A stretch of 64,000 bases of DNA from Streptomyces aurantiacus (GTDB lineage: Bacteria > Actinomycetota > Actinomycetes > Streptomycetales > Streptomycetaceae), in the NCBI RefSeq assembly GCF_027107535.1, contig NZ_CP114283.1, forward strand, positions 1 through 64,000, read 5' to 3'. The notes under the pieces are model-generated. The model ran no database searches, was not told where the DNA came from, and worked only from the letters and a program-made list of their open reading frames with translations. The translations under genes and the position numbers were made by a program. Of the stretch, positions 1-13,686 are shown piece by piece. Position 1 is the stretch's first letter; each line of letters begins with the position of its first letter.

Positions 1-1074
1 CTGGCCGCACAGCCGGCTCCGGCGACGGGCCCCGGCGAGCCCACAGCGCGCCTGAATCCGAAGTACCTCTTCGACACCTTCGTCATCGGTGCCTCGAACC
101 GTTTCGCGCACGCGGCCGCGGTCGCCGTCGCGGAGGCCCCGGCCAAGGCGTACAACCCGCTGTTCATCTACGGGGAGTCCGGCCTCGGCAAGACGCACCT
201 GCTGCACGCGATCGGGCACTACGCCCGCAGCCTCTACCCGGGCACGCGGGTGCGGTACGTCAGCTCCGAGGAGTTCACCAACGAGTTCATCAACTCCATC
301 CGCGACGGCAAGGGCGACAGCTTCCGCAAGCGGTACCGCGAGATGGACATCCTGCTCGTGGACGACATCCAGTTCCTGGCGGACAAGGAGTCGACGCAGG
401 AGGAGTTCTTCCACACCTTCAACACGCTCCACAACGCGAACAAGCAGATCGTGCTCTCCAGCGACCGTCCGCCCAAGCAGCTGGTGACGCTGGAGGACCG
501 GCTGCGGAACCGTTTCGAGTGGGGTCTGATCACCGACGTCCAGCCGCCCGAGCTGGAGACGCGTATCGCGATCCTCCGTAAGAAGGCGGTGCAGGAGCAG
601 CTGAACGCCCCGCCGGAGGTGCTGGAGTTCATCGCGTCCCGCATCTCGCGCAACATCCGCGAGCTGGAGGGCGCGCTGATCCGGGTGACGGCGTTCGCGT
701 CGCTCAACCGGCAGCCGGTGGATCTCGGTCTGACCGAGATCGTCCTCAAGGACCTGATCCCCGGCGGCGAGGACTCGTCCCCCGAGATCACCGCGCCGGC
801 CATCATGGCTGCCACCGCCGACTACTTCGGCCTCACGGTGGACGACCTGTGCGGCTCCTCCCGCAGCCGGGTCCTCGTGACGGCACGCCAGATCGCCATG
901 TACCTCTGCCGCGAGCTCACGGACCTCTCTCTGCCGAAGATCGGCGCGCAGTTCGGCGGCCGCGACCACACGACCGTCATGCACGCGGACCGCAAGATCC
1001 GCGCGCTGATGGCCGAGCGCCGCTCGATCTACAACCAGGTCACCGAGCTCACGAACCGCATCAAGAACGGCTGA
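1..1074 (+). CDS. dnaA: Chromosomal replication initiator DnaA (5' end missing)
   Basis: The reading frame is open from the first base, so the window cuts the gene; 357 C-terminal codons remain. DnaA is the AAA+ ATPase that binds oriC, melts it and recruits the helicase. The fragment shows Walker A (GESGLGKTH, fragment residues 58-66), Walker B (LLVDDIQF), an arginine-finger region ([10 protein letters not shown]) and the C-terminal DnaA-box-binding helix-turn-helix ([15 protein letters not shown]). Domain I and most of domain II lie upstream of the window. The gene ends 47 codons' worth of bases before the first origin sequence features and is followed by a hairpin terminator. Identity is certain. 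Confidence 0.98.
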   Translation: MAAQPAPATGPGEPTARLNPKYLFDTFVIGASNRFAHAAAVAVAEAPAKAYNPLFIYGESGLGKTHLLHAIGHYARSLYPGTRVRYVSSEEFTNEFINSIRDGKGDSFRKRYREMDILLVDDIQFLADKESTQEEFFHTFNTLHNANKQIVLSSDRPPKQLVTLEDRLRNRFEWGLITDVQPPELETRIAILRKKAVQEQLNAPPEVLEFIASRISRNIRELEGALIRVTAFASLNRQPVDLGLTEIVLKDLIPGGEDSSPEITAPAIMAATADYFGLTVDDLCGSSRSRVLVTARQIAMYLCRELTDLSLPKIGAQFGGRDHTTVMHADRKIRALMAERRSIYNQVTELTNRIKNG

Positions 1075-1096
1075 CACCCACGGCGGTACGTCGCCG

Positions 1097-1132
1097 AAGG
1101 CGCCTCCGGGAATTTTTCCCGAGGGCGCCTTC
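1097..1132 (+). terminator. dnaA terminator hairpin
   Basis: AAGGCGCC-TCCGGG pairs with CCCGA-GGGCGCCTT around an AATTTTT loop, 22 bases after the dnaA stop. It should end dnaA transcription before oriC. Confidence 0.7.
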
Positions 1133-1379
1133 CGCTGTGTCGGCGAGCGTCCCCTGTGCGTTCCAGGTGCGTCGCCGACCGCTCCGGCACGCGGTTCGAG
1201 GACGCCGTCGGCCGCTCTCAGAGCCCTCCTACGCCCCGCGAGGACCTGCATCCGAGAGCCCCCGCACCCCTCCCGGGCGCTCCGGAAGCCCTCCCGAGCC
1301 GTGTCCGGAGCCGCTTCGGGGTTACCTGAACGCCACCAGGTGTTCGAATAGAGGCCTGGTTACGGCCGCCCTCCACAGA

Positions 1380-1945
1380 TTCGTGGACTTTCTCGCGTCC
1401 ACATCCTGGGGACCGCGAAGTTGTCCAGTTCGTGTCCACAGGGTGCACTGCCGAAAGAACATCAGCCCAGCTCAGATGCCTGTGGATCGGTGGACGAACG
1501 ATCTCCACAGACTGTGGACAGCGAGAAGATCCACAGGCTGTGCAGAAAGTTGTCCACCGGCGGCCCACAGGCTGGGGGCGGTTGTCCCCAGCGATCTTCA
1601 GCTTCTCCACACCGCTGTCCACTGTTCGGCAACCCGACGCGCCTTCTCACCGTGTCGAGTGAAAGGCGTCACACGAAGGTGCCGGGTTGGGCTGTGGGGA
1701 ACGTGGGTAAAGCTGGGGACGGCGCTGGGGAGAACTACCCCCTGCCTGTGCATCGGGTGTGCAGAACTTTCCCCCGTCCACAGAAGACGCCTGTTATCCA
1801 CCGCCTCCGCCCACAGGGCCAGTGGACAAAAAACAGACCCTGACCTGCGAATACGGGGTTATCCACGGTATCCACAGCCCCTACTACTACTGACAACTAG
1901 AGAGAGCCTGGCAATCGTTTAGAAGACGGGGCTGTGCACAACTCC
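1380..1945. other. oriC: oriC, DnaA-box cluster
   Basis: The dnaA-dnaN gap (1075-2120) has no convincing gene and carries many 9-mers close to the Streptomyces DnaA box TTGTCCACA in both orientations. Examples: 1432-1440, 1481-1489, 1501-1509, 1513-1521, 1527-1535, 1550-1558, 1582-1590, 1603-1611, 1615-1623, 1693-1701, 1774-1782, 1794-1802, 1821-1829, 1859-1867 and 1868-1876. Streptomyces origins are known to hold about 19 such boxes between these two genes. The left part (1133-1380) shows no boxes I trust; the right end near 1820-1930 is the least GC-rich part. ORFs crossing this region are chance frames. Confidence 0.95.
1859..1893 (+). other. Probable basal unwinding element (DnaA boxes, GC cluster, DnaA-trio)
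   Basis: Two directly abutting DnaA boxes (TTATCCACG 1859-1867, GTATCCACA 1868-1876) are followed by a short GC cluster (GCCC 1877-1880) and CTACTACTAC (1881-1890). Read on the other strand 3' to 5' this is GAT-GAT-GAT, the DnaA-trio described for Bacillus subtilis, in the same order box, GC cluster, trio. Inference: DnaA would load here onto single strand and open DNA toward dnaN. Confidence 0.6.
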
Positions 1946-2120
1946 CGCTCGGCACCTCGGGTGCCGCCCGGAACGACTTGACCCCGAGGGGCGCCGACTG
2001 TCAGTGCGGTGCGTCAGACTGGTCCCCGGCGTCCTGCCCATCAGTGGGCTGAGCGACACCGAGTCAGAAGACGAAGGCGAAGCAGGGCGAGAGCGCCGGC
2101 AACAGACGGAGGCGGCAACG

Positions 2121-3251
2121 GTGAAGATCCGGGTGGAACGCGACGTACTCGCGGAGGCAGTGGCCTGGGCGGCACGCAGCCTCCCGGCCCGTCCGCCGGC
2201 GCCTGTGCTCGCCGGCCTCCTTCTGAAGGCCGAGGAGGGCGCGCTGAGCCTCTCCAGCTTCGACTACGAGGTCTCGGCCCGGGTCTCCGTGGATGCCGAG
2301 ATCGACGAGGAAGGCACGGTGCTCGTCTCCGGCCGCCTGCTCGCCGACATCTGCCGCGCTCTCCCCAACCGGCCGGTGGAGATTTCCACAGACGGTGTAC
2401 GGGCGACCGTGGTCTGCGGCTCCTCGCGGTTCACACTCCACACACTGCCTGTGGAGGAATACCCGGCGCTGCCGCAGATGCCGTCCGCGACCGGCACCGT
2501 CCCCGGTGAGGTGTTCGCCTCCGCCGCCGCCCAGGTCGCCATCGCCGCGGGCCGCGACGACACGCTGCCCGTCCTCACCGGCGTGCGCATCGAGATCGAG
2601 GGCGACACGGTCACGCTGGCGTCCACCGACCGCTACCGCTTCGCGGTCCGTGAGTTCCTGTGGAAGCCGGAGAACCCGGAGGCGTCCGCGGTCGCCCTGG
2701 TGCCCGCCAAGACGCTCCTGGACACCGCCAAGGCCCTCACGAGCGGCGACAGCGTCATCCTGGCGCTGTCCGGCTCCGGAGCGGGCGAGGGCCTGATCGG
2801 TTTCGAGGGCGCGGGGAGGCGGACGACCACGCGTCTGCTGGAGGGTGACCTCCCGAAGTACCGCTCGCTGTTCCCGACGGAGTTCAACTCGATCACCGTC
2901 ATCGAGACCGCCCCCTTCGTGGAGGCCGTCAAGCGTGTGGCCCTGGTCGCCGAGCGGAACACCCCGGTGCGGCTGAGCTTCGAGCAGGGCGTGCTGATCC
3001 TGGAGGCAGGTTCCAGCGACGACGCACAGGCTGTGGAGAGGGTCGACGCGCAGCTGGAGGGTGACGACGTCTCGATCGCCTTCAACCCGACGTTCCTGCT
3101 CGACGGACTGAGCGCCATCGACTCCCCGGTCGCGCAGCTCTCCTTCACGACGTCCACCAAGCCGGCGCTCCTCAGTGGCAAGCCCGCTCTGGACGCCGAG
3201 GCGGACGAGGCCTACAAGTACCTGATCATGCCGGTGCGGCTCAGCGGCTGA
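2121..3251 (+). CDS. dnaN: DNA polymerase III beta sliding clamp
   Basis: The product is the ring-shaped clamp that tethers polymerase III to DNA. From GTG at 2121 it is 376 residues (VKIRVERDVLAEAV start), the family length, with three clamp repeats and the conserved C-terminal MPVRLSG motif (YKYLIMPVRL). An upstream GTG at 2004 in the same frame would add 39 residues unlike the family; a GGAGG-type ribosome site around 2108-2113 supports 2121. It lies right of oriC in the usual dnaA-oriC-dnaN order. Function is certain; the start is well supported. Confidence 0.97.
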   Translation: MKIRVERDVLAEAVAWAARSLPARPPAPVLAGLLLKAEEGALSLSSFDYEVSARVSVDAEIDEEGTVLVSGRLLADICRALPNRPVEISTDGVRATVVCGSSRFTLHTLPVEEYPALPQMPSATGTVPGEVFASAAAQVAIAAGRDDTLPVLTGVRIEIEGDTVTLASTDRYRFAVREFLWKPENPEASAVALVPAKTLLDTAKALTSGDSVILALSGSGAGEGLIGFEGAGRRTTTRLLEGDLPKYRSLFPTEFNSITVIETAPFVEAVKRVALVAERNTPVRLSFEQGVLILEAGSSDDAQAVERVDAQLEGDDVSIAFNPTFLLDGLSAIDSPVAQLSFTTSTKPALLSGKPALDAEADEAYKYLIMPVRLSG

Positions 3252-3320
3252 CGGAAGAGCCGCAGGTGAGGGCGTACGTCTGAGCGGCTATGCCCACAGG
3301 TGTGCAGGAGCGTCCGGGTT

Positions 3321-3326
3321 TAGGCT
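3321..3326 (+). promoter_or_regulatory. Possible -10 element for gnd
   Basis: TAGGCT fits the actinobacterial TANNNT -10 pattern and would give a leader of about 50 bases before the gnd start, which has its own GAAGGA ribosome site. No good -35 is visible, so this is tentative. Confidence 0.3.
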
Positions 3327-3381
3327 CGGACACAGGTACGAAAGTGCTCTCCTGCCACATCGCTAGTGAAGGAACAACCTG

Positions 3382-4257
3382 ATGGAGCTCGGTCTCGTCG
3401 GCCTCGGCAAGATGGGCGGCAACATGCGCGAGCGCATTCGCCGCGCAGGCCACACCGTCATCGGATACGACCGCAACCCGGACCTCGCCGACGTCAGCAG
3501 CCTCACCGAACTGGTGGGCAAACTCAAGGGGCCGCGGGTGGTGTGGGTGATGGTTCCGGCGGGTGCCGCGACCCAGTCCACCATCGATGAGCTGGCCGAG
3601 CTCCTGGAGCCCGGTGACGTGGTCGTGGACGGCGGGAACTCCCGCTGGACGGACGACGAGAAGCACGCCGGGGAACTGGCGGCGAAGGGCATCGGCTTCG
3701 TGGACGCGGGCGTCTCGGGCGGTGTGTGGGGCCTGGAGAACGGCTACGCCCTGATGGTCGGCGGCGACGCCGAACACATCGCCCGGGTCCAGCCCGTCTT
3801 CGACGCCCTCAAGCCGGAGGGCGAGGCGGGGTTCGTCCACGCGGGCAAGGTGGGCGCCGGCCACTTCTCCAAGATGGTCCACAACGGCATCGAGTACGCG
3901 ATGATGCAGGCCTACGCCGAGGGCTGGGAGCTCCTGCAGGCCGTCGACTCCGTCACCGATGTGCGTGAGGTCTTCCGCTCCTGGCAGGAGGGCACCGTCA
4001 TCCGTTCCTGGCTGCTCGACCTCGCGGTCAACGCCCTGGACGAGGACGAACACCTGGAGAAGCTGCGCGGGTACGCGCAGGACTCCGGCGAGGGCCGCTG
4101 GACGGTCGAGGCGGCCATCGACAACGCCGTGCCGCTGCCCGCGATCACCGCCTCGCTCTTCGCACGGTTCGCGTCCCGCCAGGACGACTCACCGCAGATG
4201 AAGATGGTCGCGGCCCTGCGCAACCAGTTCGGCGGCCACGCGGTCGAGAAGAAGTAG
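3382..4257 (+). CDS. gnd: 6-phosphogluconate dehydrogenase, short type
   Basis: It oxidatively decarboxylates 6-phosphogluconate to ribulose 5-phosphate in the pentose phosphate pathway. Seen: N-terminal Rossmann motif GLGKMGGNM (residues 5-13), the family signature [17 protein letters not shown] and the catalytic lysine segment [13 protein letters not shown]. At 291 residues it is the short dehydrogenase type rather than the 470-residue form; cofactor preference (often NAD+ in this class) cannot be read here. It sits between dnaN and recF, as in other Streptomyces, with a GAAGGA ribosome site at about 3368. The placement inside the replication block is conserved but functionally unexplained. 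Confidence 0.9.
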   Translation: MELGLVGLGKMGGNMRERIRRAGHTVIGYDRNPDLADVSSLTELVGKLKGPRVVWVMVPAGAATQSTIDELAELLEPGDVVVDGGNSRWTDDEKHAGELAAKGIGFVDAGVSGGVWGLENGYALMVGGDAEHIARVQPVFDALKPEGEAGFVHAGKVGAGHFSKMVHNGIEYAMMQAYAEGWELLQAVDSVTDVREVFRSWQEGTVIRSWLLDLAVNALDEDEHLEKLRGYAQDSGEGRWTVEAAIDNAVPLPAITASLFARFASRQDDSPQMKMVAALRNQFGGHAVEKK

Positions 4258-4327
4258 TCCGGGAAGAAGAAGCATCCACAGGTCCGCTCCGCGGATCCAC
4301 AGCCCTGGGGGAGGTCGGCGAACGACC

Positions 4328-5452
4328 ATGCACGTCACGCATCTGTCGCTGGCCGACTTCCGCTCGTACGCCCTGGTCGAGGTCCCGCTCGACCCGGGCG
4401 TCACCGCGTTCGTGGGGCCCAACGGCCAGGGCAAGACCAACCTTGTCGAGGCGGTCGGCTATCTGGCCACGCTCGGCAGCCACCGCGTCTCGTCCGACGC
4501 ACCTCTCGTGCGGATGGGCGCCGACCGCGCGATCATCCGGGCCAACGTGAAGCAGGGCGAACGCCAACAGCTCGTCGAGCTGGAGCTGAACCCCGGCAAG
4601 GCCAACCGCGCCCGCATCAACAGGTCCTCGCAGGTCAGGCCCCGTGACGTGCTCGGGATCGTACGGACCGTGCTGTTCGCCCCCGAGGACCTCGCGCTGG
4701 TCAAGGGCGACCCCGGGGAGCGCCGCCGCTTCCTCGACGAGCTGATCACCGCGCGCTCCCCGCGCATGGCGGGCGTGCGCTCGGACTACGACCGTGTCCT
4801 GAGGCAGCGCAACACGCTCCTGAAGTCGGCCGCGCTCGCCCGCCGCCACGGCGGCCGCACGATGGACCTGTCCACACTCGACGTGTGGGACCAGCACCTC
4901 GCCCGCGTCGGCGCCGAGCTGCTCGCACAGCGACTCGACCTCGTCGCCACGATCCAGCCGCTGGCCGACAAGGCGTACGAGCAGCTGGCGCCGGGCGGCG
5001 GGCCGGTGACCCTCGAGTACAAGCCCTCCTCGCCCGGGATCACCGGTCACGCGCGCGAGGAGCTGTACGAAGAGCTGATGGCGGCCCTGGCGGAGACCCG
5101 CAAGCAGGAGATCGAGCGGGGCGTCACGCTCGTGGGCCCCCACAGGGACGAACTGCTGCTCAAACTCGGCCAGCTGCCCGCGAAGGGATACGCGTCCCAC
5201 GGCGAGTCCTGGTCGTACGCGCTGGCCCTGCGCCTGGCCTCCTACGACCTGCTGCGGGCCGAGGGCAACGAGCCGGTGCTGGTCCTCGACGACGTGTTCG
5301 CCGAGCTGGACACCCGCCGCCGCGAGCGCCTCGCCGAGCTGGTCGCACCGGGCGAGCAGGTGCTGGTGACGGCCGCGGTCGACGACGACGTACCGGACGT
5401 ACTCACGGGGACGCGGTTCGTCGTGTCCGAGGGCGCGGTGGAACGCGTATGA
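4328..5452 (+). CDS. recF: DNA replication and repair protein RecF
   Basis: RecF is an SMC-like ATPase that helps load RecA at gaps. The 374-residue product has Walker [10 protein letters not shown] (residues 30-38), an ABC signature-like segment ([15 protein letters not shown]) and Walker B with D-loop ([16 protein letters not shown]). Two DnaA-box-like 9-mers, GCATCCACA (4272-4280) and GGATCCACA (4293-4301), lie 27-56 bases before the start, which may tie its expression to DnaA. The stop overlaps the next start as ATGA, so recF and dciA are translationally coupled. Confidence 0.96.
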   Translation: MHVTHLSLADFRSYALVEVPLDPGVTAFVGPNGQGKTNLVEAVGYLATLGSHRVSSDAPLVRMGADRAIIRANVKQGERQQLVELELNPGKANRARINRSSQVRPRDVLGIVRTVLFAPEDLALVKGDPGERRRFLDELITARSPRMAGVRSDYDRVLRQRNTLLKSAALARRHGGRTMDLSTLDVWDQHLARVGAELLAQRLDLVATIQPLADKAYEQLAPGGGPVTLEYKPSSPGITGHAREELYEELMAALAETRKQEIERGVTLVGPHRDELLLKLGQLPAKGYASHGESWSYALALRLASYDLLRAEGNEPVLVLDDVFAELDTRRRERLAELVAPGEQVLVTAAVDDDVPDVLTGTRFVVSEGAVERV

Positions 5453-5982
5453 GCGAGAACACACCTGAACCGAAAGACACCCCCGAGCCCTCCGGCGTGG
5501 ACCTCGCGCGCGTGGCGCTGCGGGCGGCCAAGGAGCAGGCACGCGCGCGTGGGGACGCGGCACGGGAGAAGAAGCAGGCGCGCCGTGGAGGCCTGCGCTC
5601 CGGCGCGCACGCCGACGGGCGGGACCCGATGGCGCTCGGCTCCGCCATCAACCGGCTCATCACCGAGCGCGGCTGGGAGACACCGGCCGCGGTCGGCGGG
5701 GTCATGGGCCGCTGGCCGCAGATCGTCGGGGACGACCTGGCCAAGCACTGCGTGCCGGAGAAGTACGACGAGGACGAGCGCGTACTGATCGTGCGGTGCG
5801 ACTCGACCGCCTGGGCGACCAACCTGCGGCTGCTGGCTCCGCAGCTGGTCGCGCGACTGAACGAGGACCTCGGGCACGGCACGGTGAGGCTGATCAAGGT
5901 GCTCGGCCCCGGGGGCCCCGCCCACCGCTTCGGCCCCTTGCGCGCCCCCGGCAGCACAGGTCCCGGCGACACCTACGGTTGA
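5449..5982 (+). CDS. dciA: DUF721 protein, DciA-type helicase operator
   Basis: The 177-residue product has a charged, Ala/Lys-rich N-terminus (residues 1-60) and a C-terminal DUF721 domain ([54 protein letters not shown]). DUF721 defines DciA, the ancestral loader/operator of replicative helicase DnaB in bacteria that lack DnaC/DnaI, including actinobacteria. Its place after recF and before gyrB matches the mycobacterial homologue. ATG at 5449 overlaps the recF stop. Role in helicase loading is from family knowledge; nothing here shows residues for DnaB contact. Confidence 0.88.
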   Translation: MSENTPEPKDTPEPSGVDLARVALRAAKEQARARGDAAREKKQARRGGLRSGAHADGRDPMALGSAINRLITERGWETPAAVGGVMGRWPQIVGDDLAKHCVPEKYDEDERVLIVRCDSTAWATNLRLLAPQLVARLNEDLGHGTVRLIKVLGPGGPAHRFGPLRAPGSTGPGDTYG

Positions 5983-5989
5983 GCCAGAC

Positions 5990-6007
5990 CGGACGGTATG
6001 CCGTCCG
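5990..6007 (+). terminator. Hairpin after dciA
   Basis: CGGACGG-TATG-CCGTCCG, a perfect 7-bp stem starting 8 bases after the dciA stop. No U-tract follows, as is common in Streptomyces. Confidence 0.5.
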
Positions 6008-8353
<2,346 letters not shown>

Positions 8354-8395
8354 GTCGGTCTCAGCTGACCGCGTCAGAAAGGATCTGCACCAGCA

Positions 8396-10984
<2,589 letters not shown>

Positions 10985-11002
10985 CGCGAGGAGTGAGTCA
11001 TC

Positions 11003-11737
11003 GTGAGCGGAGCCACGGGCGCCGGTTCGACCGATACGGATACGGACGGCGGCCGTGGCCCCGCCACGGAGGCGACTGACTCCCATGACTCTCATGGATC
11101 CCAGGGGGGAACTGTGACGGACACCCGAGGCCCACAGACGCCGCAGTACGCGGCCGGTGCGGCCCCAGCCTCGCCGGCGCCTCCGGGCCCGGGGGCACCT
11201 TCGGGCACGGCGGGGCCCCCGGCTCCGGCCTCGCCCCTGCCGGGGGAGCGGCAGCCGCAGCAGGCCGCCCAGCCCTACCACCCGCCGCAGGCGTACCCGG
11301 CGCAGGCGGCACCCGCCGCCGGCCCCGCCGTTCGCCTGCCGCGCACCGGGGCCCGTACGACGCCCCGCACCCGCAAGGCGCGTCTGCGGGTGTCCAAGGC
11401 CGACCCGTGGTCGGTGATGAAGGTCAGCTTCCTGCTCTCCATCGCGCTCGGCATCTGCACGATCGTCGCGGCCGCGGTGCTGTGGATGGTCATGGACGCC
11501 ATGGGTGTCTTCTCCACGGTGGGCGGCACGATCTCCGAGGCCACCGGCTCGAACGAGTCCAACGGTTTCGACCTGCAGTCGTTCCTGTCGCTGCCGCGCG
11601 TGCTCATCTTCACGTCGATCATCGCTGTCATCGACGTCGTCCTCGCCACCGCGCTCGCCACGCTCGGCGCGTTCATCTACAACCTCTCCGCGGGCTTCGT
11701 CGGCGGTGTCGAGCTGACGCTCGCCGAGGACGAGTAA
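11003..11737 (+). CDS. DUF3566 transmembrane protein
   Basis: A 244-residue protein: residues 1-125 are low-complexity (Pro/Ala/Gln/Gly-rich), followed by a basic segment (RTPRTRKARLRVSKADPWSVMK) and the DUF3566 domain with two membrane segments (VSFLLSIALGICTIVAAAVLWMV and VLIFTSIIAVIDVVLATALATL). The same family follows gyrA in Mycobacterium (just before tRNA-Ile), so the position is ancient. Function is unknown; context suggests a cell-envelope role. GTG start with a GAGGAGTGAG ribosome site. Confidence 0.88.
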   Translation: MSGATGAGSTDTDTDGGRGPATEATDSHDSHGSQGGTVTDTRGPQTPQYAAGAAPASPAPPGPGAPSGTAGPPAPASPLPGERQPQQAAQPYHPPQAYPAQAAPAAGPAVRLPRTGARTTPRTRKARLRVSKADPWSVMKVSFLLSIALGICTIVAAAVLWMVMDAMGVFSTVGGTISEATGSNESNGFDLQSFLSLPRVLIFTSIIAVIDVVLATALATLGAFIYNLSAGFVGGVELTLAEDE

Positions 11738-11759
11738 ACGTTGTCACCACCGCTTCACG

Positions 11760-11794
11760 GCGAGAGCGCATCCCTGTCCGGGGTGCGCTCTCGC
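11760..11794 (+). terminator. Terminator of the gyr-DUF3566 operon
   Basis: GCGAGAGCGCATCC pairs with GGGTGCGCTCTCGC (one G-U) around a short loop, 22 bases after the DUF3566 stop. Confidence 0.75.
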
Positions 11795-11833
11795 GCTGTC
11801 GGGGCAGGCTGGAGCGGGGCGCGGATACCGATT

Positions 11834-11862
11834 TTGGGACTGACCCCGTCGTGCGCTAATCT
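11834..11862 (+). promoter_or_regulatory. tRNA-Ile promoter
   Basis: TTGGGA (11834-11839), a 17-base spacer and TAATCT (11857-11862), 41 bases before the tRNA. The -10 context GCTAATCTTC is shared exactly with the tRNA-Leu promoter at 37371-37380, which strengthens the call. Confidence 0.6.
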
Positions 11863-11902
11863 TCAGAGGTCAGCGCGCGGGACATACACCGCAGAGCGCG
11901 GC

Positions 11903-11979
11903 GGGGCTATAGCTCAGTTGGTTAGAGCGCATCCCTGATAAGGATGAGGCCACAGGTTCAAATCCTGTTAGCCCCACCA
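11903..11979 (+). tRNA. tRNA-Ile (anticodon GAT)
   Basis: Acceptor arms GGGGCTA/TAGCCCC, D-arm GCTCAGTTGGTTAGAGC, anticodon stem CATCC/GGATG with GAT at 11937-11939, T-arm ACAGGTTCAAATCCTGT, discriminator A at 11976. CCA is encoded (11977-11979). Anticodon GAT identifies isoleucine. Confidence 0.98.
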
Positions 11980-11984
11980 GCCAG

Positions 11985-12016
11985 AAGACCCCCAACCGAT
12001 CGCGGTTGGGGGTCTT
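11985..12016 (+). terminator. tRNA-Ile terminator (copy 1 of a twin hairpin)
   Basis: AAGACCCCCAACC / GGTTGGGGGTCTT, perfect 13-bp stem with a 6-base loop and TTT end. Both arms recur exactly at 12498-12529. Confidence 0.85.
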
Positions 12017-12095
12017 TGGCATCCCGGCCGACATCAGCCGACGAGTCGGTATTCCAGTGGCTCGGCGAGCATCGCGGTCGTCAGGCGCCGCGTTT

Positions 12096-12101
12096 TATGA
12101 T
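12096..12101 (+). promoter_or_regulatory. Probable leaderless -10 for the VOC gene
   Basis: TATGAT lies 6 bases before ATG 12108 and no ribosome site is present, so transcription would start at or beside the start codon. No strong -35 is visible. Confidence 0.45.
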
Positions 12102-12107
12102 GATCGG

Positions 12108-12488
12108 ATGCTGACGTTCACCGATGTCATCCTTGACTGTCCCGATCCCTGGAAGCTGGCCGAGTTCTACGCCGAGCTGCTGGGCTGGGAGATCAACACC
12201 GACATCAGCCAGGAGGACTGGGTCAACCTGCGCAACGACGGCGTCGAGCTGTCGTTCCAGCGGGTGGAGAACTACCAGCCGCCCACCTGGCCGGGTCAGG
12301 AGCATCCGCAGCAGTTCCACCTCGACTTCGAAGTGGACGAGTTCGAGCCCGAAAACCGCCGGGCGACCGAGCTGGGAGCCACCCTCCAGAAGAGCTTCGT
12401 CGGCGAGTCCGGCTACGGCTGGCAGGTCTACACGGACCCGGCCGGGCATCCGTTCTGTCTGTGCCGCAACCCTCCCCGGTCCTCCTGA
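12108..12488 (+). CDS. VOC (glyoxalase/bleomycin-resistance fold) family protein
   Basis: A 126-residue single VOC module pair: TFTDVILDCPDPWKLAEFYAELLGWEI (first beta-alpha-beta), QQFHLDFEVDEFE and GYGWQVYTDPAGHPFCLCRNP (second half with the typical D-P-x-G-x-P-F-C-L end). Such proteins bind metals and act as lyases, dioxygenases or drug-binding proteins; the substrate cannot be told. The frame is open upstream to 12006, but no ribosome site supports a longer form and the start at 12108 matches the family N-terminus. The gene sits alone between two near-identical terminators. Confidence 0.8.
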   Translation: MLTFTDVILDCPDPWKLAEFYAELLGWEINTDISQEDWVNLRNDGVELSFQRVENYQPPTWPGQEHPQQFHLDFEVDEFEPENRRATELGATLQKSFVGESGYGWQVYTDPAGHPFCLCRNPPRSS

Positions 12489-12497
12489 CCGCAGACG

Positions 12498-12529
12498 AAG
12501 ACCCCCAACCAGTACCGGTTGGGGGTCTT
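12498..12529 (+). terminator. VOC-gene terminator (copy 2 of the twin hairpin)
   Basis: Arms AAGACCCCCAACC / GGTTGGGGGTCTT identical to those at 11985-12016; only the 6-base loop differs. It starts 10 bases after the VOC stop. Confidence 0.85.
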
Positions 12530-12651
12530 TCCGTGTGTCCGATTGCGTACGCAAGTTCGCCCGGACGTGACGTGTGAAACAGGTAAAGGGGGTCTACGTA
12601 GAGGTCGGGTCAGACAGGGGCGGGTCCATGGAGAGAGAGGACGCCGCCTGG

Positions 12652-12984
12652 CTACGTCTGATCCGGGCATGGCGCGGCGGAATCCGCCTCCTCGTCGGAG
12701 GTCTCGTCCGTGTCCGCCGGTGCGCGGTGGCGGCAGCTCGGTGAGGAGCCGTGTGCCTCGGCGCGGATGCGTTGCTTCATGGTGGGGGGCAGGGAGCGGG
12801 TGAATGCCCACGCCCAGTGGACCGTCGTCGGGAACATCACGCTCGCGCTGCTCTTGCGCGGGCTCTCCGGCTGCTGTACAGCCGTGGCCGCACCGGCCGT
12901 CGTGACGAGTCCGAGCGTCGTGCACAGCGTGATGAACGCGGTGATGACCGCGGTCCACAGCTTCATGACCCGGTTCTTGGCCAT
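12652..12984 (-). CDS. Small secreted protein, DUF6344-like
   Basis: 110 residues. The N-terminus (MAKNRVMKLWTAVITAFITLCTTLGLVTTAGAATA) is a clear signal peptide with an AxA-type cleavage site near residue 35. The mature part has FPTTVHWAWAFTRSLPPTMKQRIRAEAHGSSPSCRH, then an acidic/low-complexity tail with two further cysteines absent from typical folds. I recall a Streptomyces DUF6344 family with this start near this locus; assignment is from memory. ATG 12984 has GAGGGG just upstream; ATG 12966 is an alternative. Function unknown. Confidence 0.7.
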   Translation of the reverse strand: MAKNRVMKLWTAVITAFITLCTTLGLVTTAGAATAVQQPESPRKSSASVMFPTTVHWAWAFTRSLPPTMKQRIRAEAHGSSPSCRHRAPADTDETSDEEADSAAPCPDQT

Positions 12985-13311
12985 GGCCCCTCACTTTCAG
13001 GTTGGGCGATTTGCGTACTTTCCTCATGATGTGTATGGAGGCCGCGAAGTGGTGGATCCGCGCCCGTGGCGCGTCGATCTTCAGATCAACACCACTCGGA
13101 TGGCCCCAAGAAGGCCGAAAGGCAGCAGAAGGAGGTGAAAGTCGGGGTGTGCGGGTACTCGTCGAGCCGTGACGGGAGCCGCGTCGTCCGGTTGTACTGC
13201 TGTGCGCCGGGCGGGAGTTGGCTGTTGACGCAGGTCACCGATCGGTATCGGCCGGTGTGTATAGTCGGGCGCCAGAAGGCCCCCAACACCAAGGAAAGAC
13301 GAGGTCTCGCG
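12985..13311. other. Divergent intergenic region
   Basis: Separates the secreted protein (minus) and DLW-39 (plus). It holds the perfect palindrome GATCTTCAGATC-type repeat (GATCT-TC-AGATC, 13076-13087) and TATAGT at 13260-13265, a plausible -10 for DLW-39 with no good -35. No gene is evident. Confidence 0.4.
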
Positions 13312-13440
13312 GTGAAGAAGCTTCTCCTGGTCGCACTGGCCGCCATCGGCGGGCTCCTCGTGTACCGCCAGATCCAGGCGGATCGCGCCGAGCAGGATCT
13401 GTGGACGGAGGCGACCGACTCCGTGCCCACGGGTTCGTGA
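13312..13440 (+). CDS. DLW-39 family peptide
   Basis: A 42-residue protein: MKKLLLVALAAIGGLLVYRQ (one membrane segment or signal anchor) followed by IQADRAEQDLWTEATDSVPTGS. The family is named for the conserved DLW near residue 34. It is conserved in actinobacteria downstream of gyrA/tRNA-Ile; function is unknown. GTG start with GAGG 7 bases upstream. A hairpin with a U-tract follows. Confidence 0.9.
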   Translation: MKKLLLVALAAIGGLLVYRQIQADRAEQDLWTEATDSVPTGS

Positions 13441-13464
13441 GCATCGACGACAGTCTCAGTACAG

Positions 13465-13492
13465 ACCCCGGCCGCCTCGCGGTCGGGGTTTT
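13465..13492 (+). terminator. DLW-39 terminator
   Basis: ACCCCGGCCGC / GCGGTCGGGGT stem (one G-U) followed by TTTT. Confidence 0.8.
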
Positions 13493-13686
13493 GTGTTGCC
13501 CCGGGGCTTCATTCCTGTCAGGAGCGCGCGGAACGTCACAGGAAGCGCTTGTGTCACGGAAGAAGGGGTGGCGCGGCGGTCCGACAGGCAGGATGGTCGA
13601 GGCTTCGCGGGCGTTCGAACACAGCGTCGGAACGGCGCCGGCCCGAGGAGCCCGATGGGTGACGGTCCGGGGTGAGGGGGCGCGTG

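Noticed and set aside
849..1922. Long open frame across the dnaA end and oriC
   Set aside because: It is a shifted frame of dnaA running into oriC; codon use is wrong and it overlaps the DnaA boxes.
4145..5563. 472-residue minus-strand frame opposite recF
   Set aside because: Shadow of recF; Arg/Gly/Pro/His-rich, with no family features.
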